In this document: piece after piece, positions 5,693-5,710 of the stretch | Position numbering within the stretch: the first letter of the stretch is position 1 | Layout: every line of letters begins with the position of its first letter | NCBI GenBank assembly: GCA_022712815.1 | Contig: JAFLJW010000210.1 | Span: 1-5,710 of the forward strand | Length of the DNA stretch: 5,710 nucleotides | Direction of reading: 5' to 3' | From: Pseudodesulfovibrio sp. | Lineage (GTDB): Bacteria; Desulfobacterota; Desulfovibrionia; Desulfovibrionales; Desulfovibrionaceae | Translations under genes and position numbers: made by a program | The notes under the pieces: generated by a model | The model's input: the letters and a program-made list of their open reading frames with translations, nothing else | Database searches by the model: none | Told to the model about the DNA's origin: nothing

Positions 5693-5710
5693 ATGCTCTC
5701 TCGGATTCCG
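5693..5710 (+). CDS. Possible start of the next plus-strand gene (six codons visible)
   Basis: GGGGAGGA (5676-5683) lies nine bases before an ATG at 5693, a strong ribosome binding site at good spacing. The frame reads MLSRIP and is cut by the window edge. An in-frame TTG at 5684 is too close to the site. Six codons cannot identify a product. Position after phnM makes another phosphonate gene possible, but the terminator-like structures between them argue for separate transcription. Confidence 0.35.

Noticed and set aside
5615..5708. Inverted pair GAATCCGA (5615-5622) and TCGGATTC (5701-5708), considered as a mobile-element end or tRNA remnant
   Set aside because: Only 8 bp, no cloverleaf, no transposase and no target duplication. 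Chance is sufficient.

Overview
This window is a phosphonate-utilisation (phn) locus from a Gram-negative bacterium. The intact core is a phosphonate-type periplasmic binding protein (PhnD), its permease (PhnE), a GntR/HutC regulator (PhnF) and the C-P lyase pathway hydrolase PhnM. The ATPase gene of the same transporter (phnC) is present but broken by a frameshift. A diderm envelope is inferred because PhnD has a Sec signal peptide and no lipobox cysteine. Base composition is moderate, and the protein style and compact phnDCE/phnF layout recall Desulfovibrionales. That placement is an impression from sequence style, not a search result.

Layout, left to right. Positions 1-510 (minus) hold the N-terminal 170 residues of a lysophospholipid acyltransferase-family protein that runs off the left edge. 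Positions 511-701 are a divergent regulatory region with a striking 10-bp perfect inverted repeat. Positions 702-1469 (plus) are phnF. Only one base separates its stop from the stop of phnE, which is convergent. Positions 3955 down to 1471 (minus) form a tight operon in the order phnD, phnC, phnE, with 1-nt and 8-nt gene overlaps. Positions 3956-4231 are a second divergent regulatory region, with a Pho-box-like direct repeat next to phnD and several inverted and direct repeats. Positions 4232-5380 (plus) are phnM. Positions 5381-5692 look non-coding and contain hairpins and T-tracts typical of terminators. A strong ribosome binding site followed by an ATG at 5693 suggests that another plus-strand gene begins at the right edge.

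How the genes work together: PhnD would capture phosphonates in the periplasm, and PhnC/PhnE would import them using ATP. PhnM acts inside the cell on the ribosyl-phosphonate triphosphate intermediate of the C-P lyase pathway, and PhnF probably controls expression. The lyase core genes (phnG, H, I, J, K, L) are not in this window, so the pathway must be completed elsewhere if it works at all. The main oddity is phnC: the Walker A/Q-loop half and the signature/Walker B half lie in different frames, and the joining loop looks shorter than in relatives. I found no convincing evidence of a wholly new system. The points most worth checking are the phnC lesion and the two repeat-rich divergent promoters.
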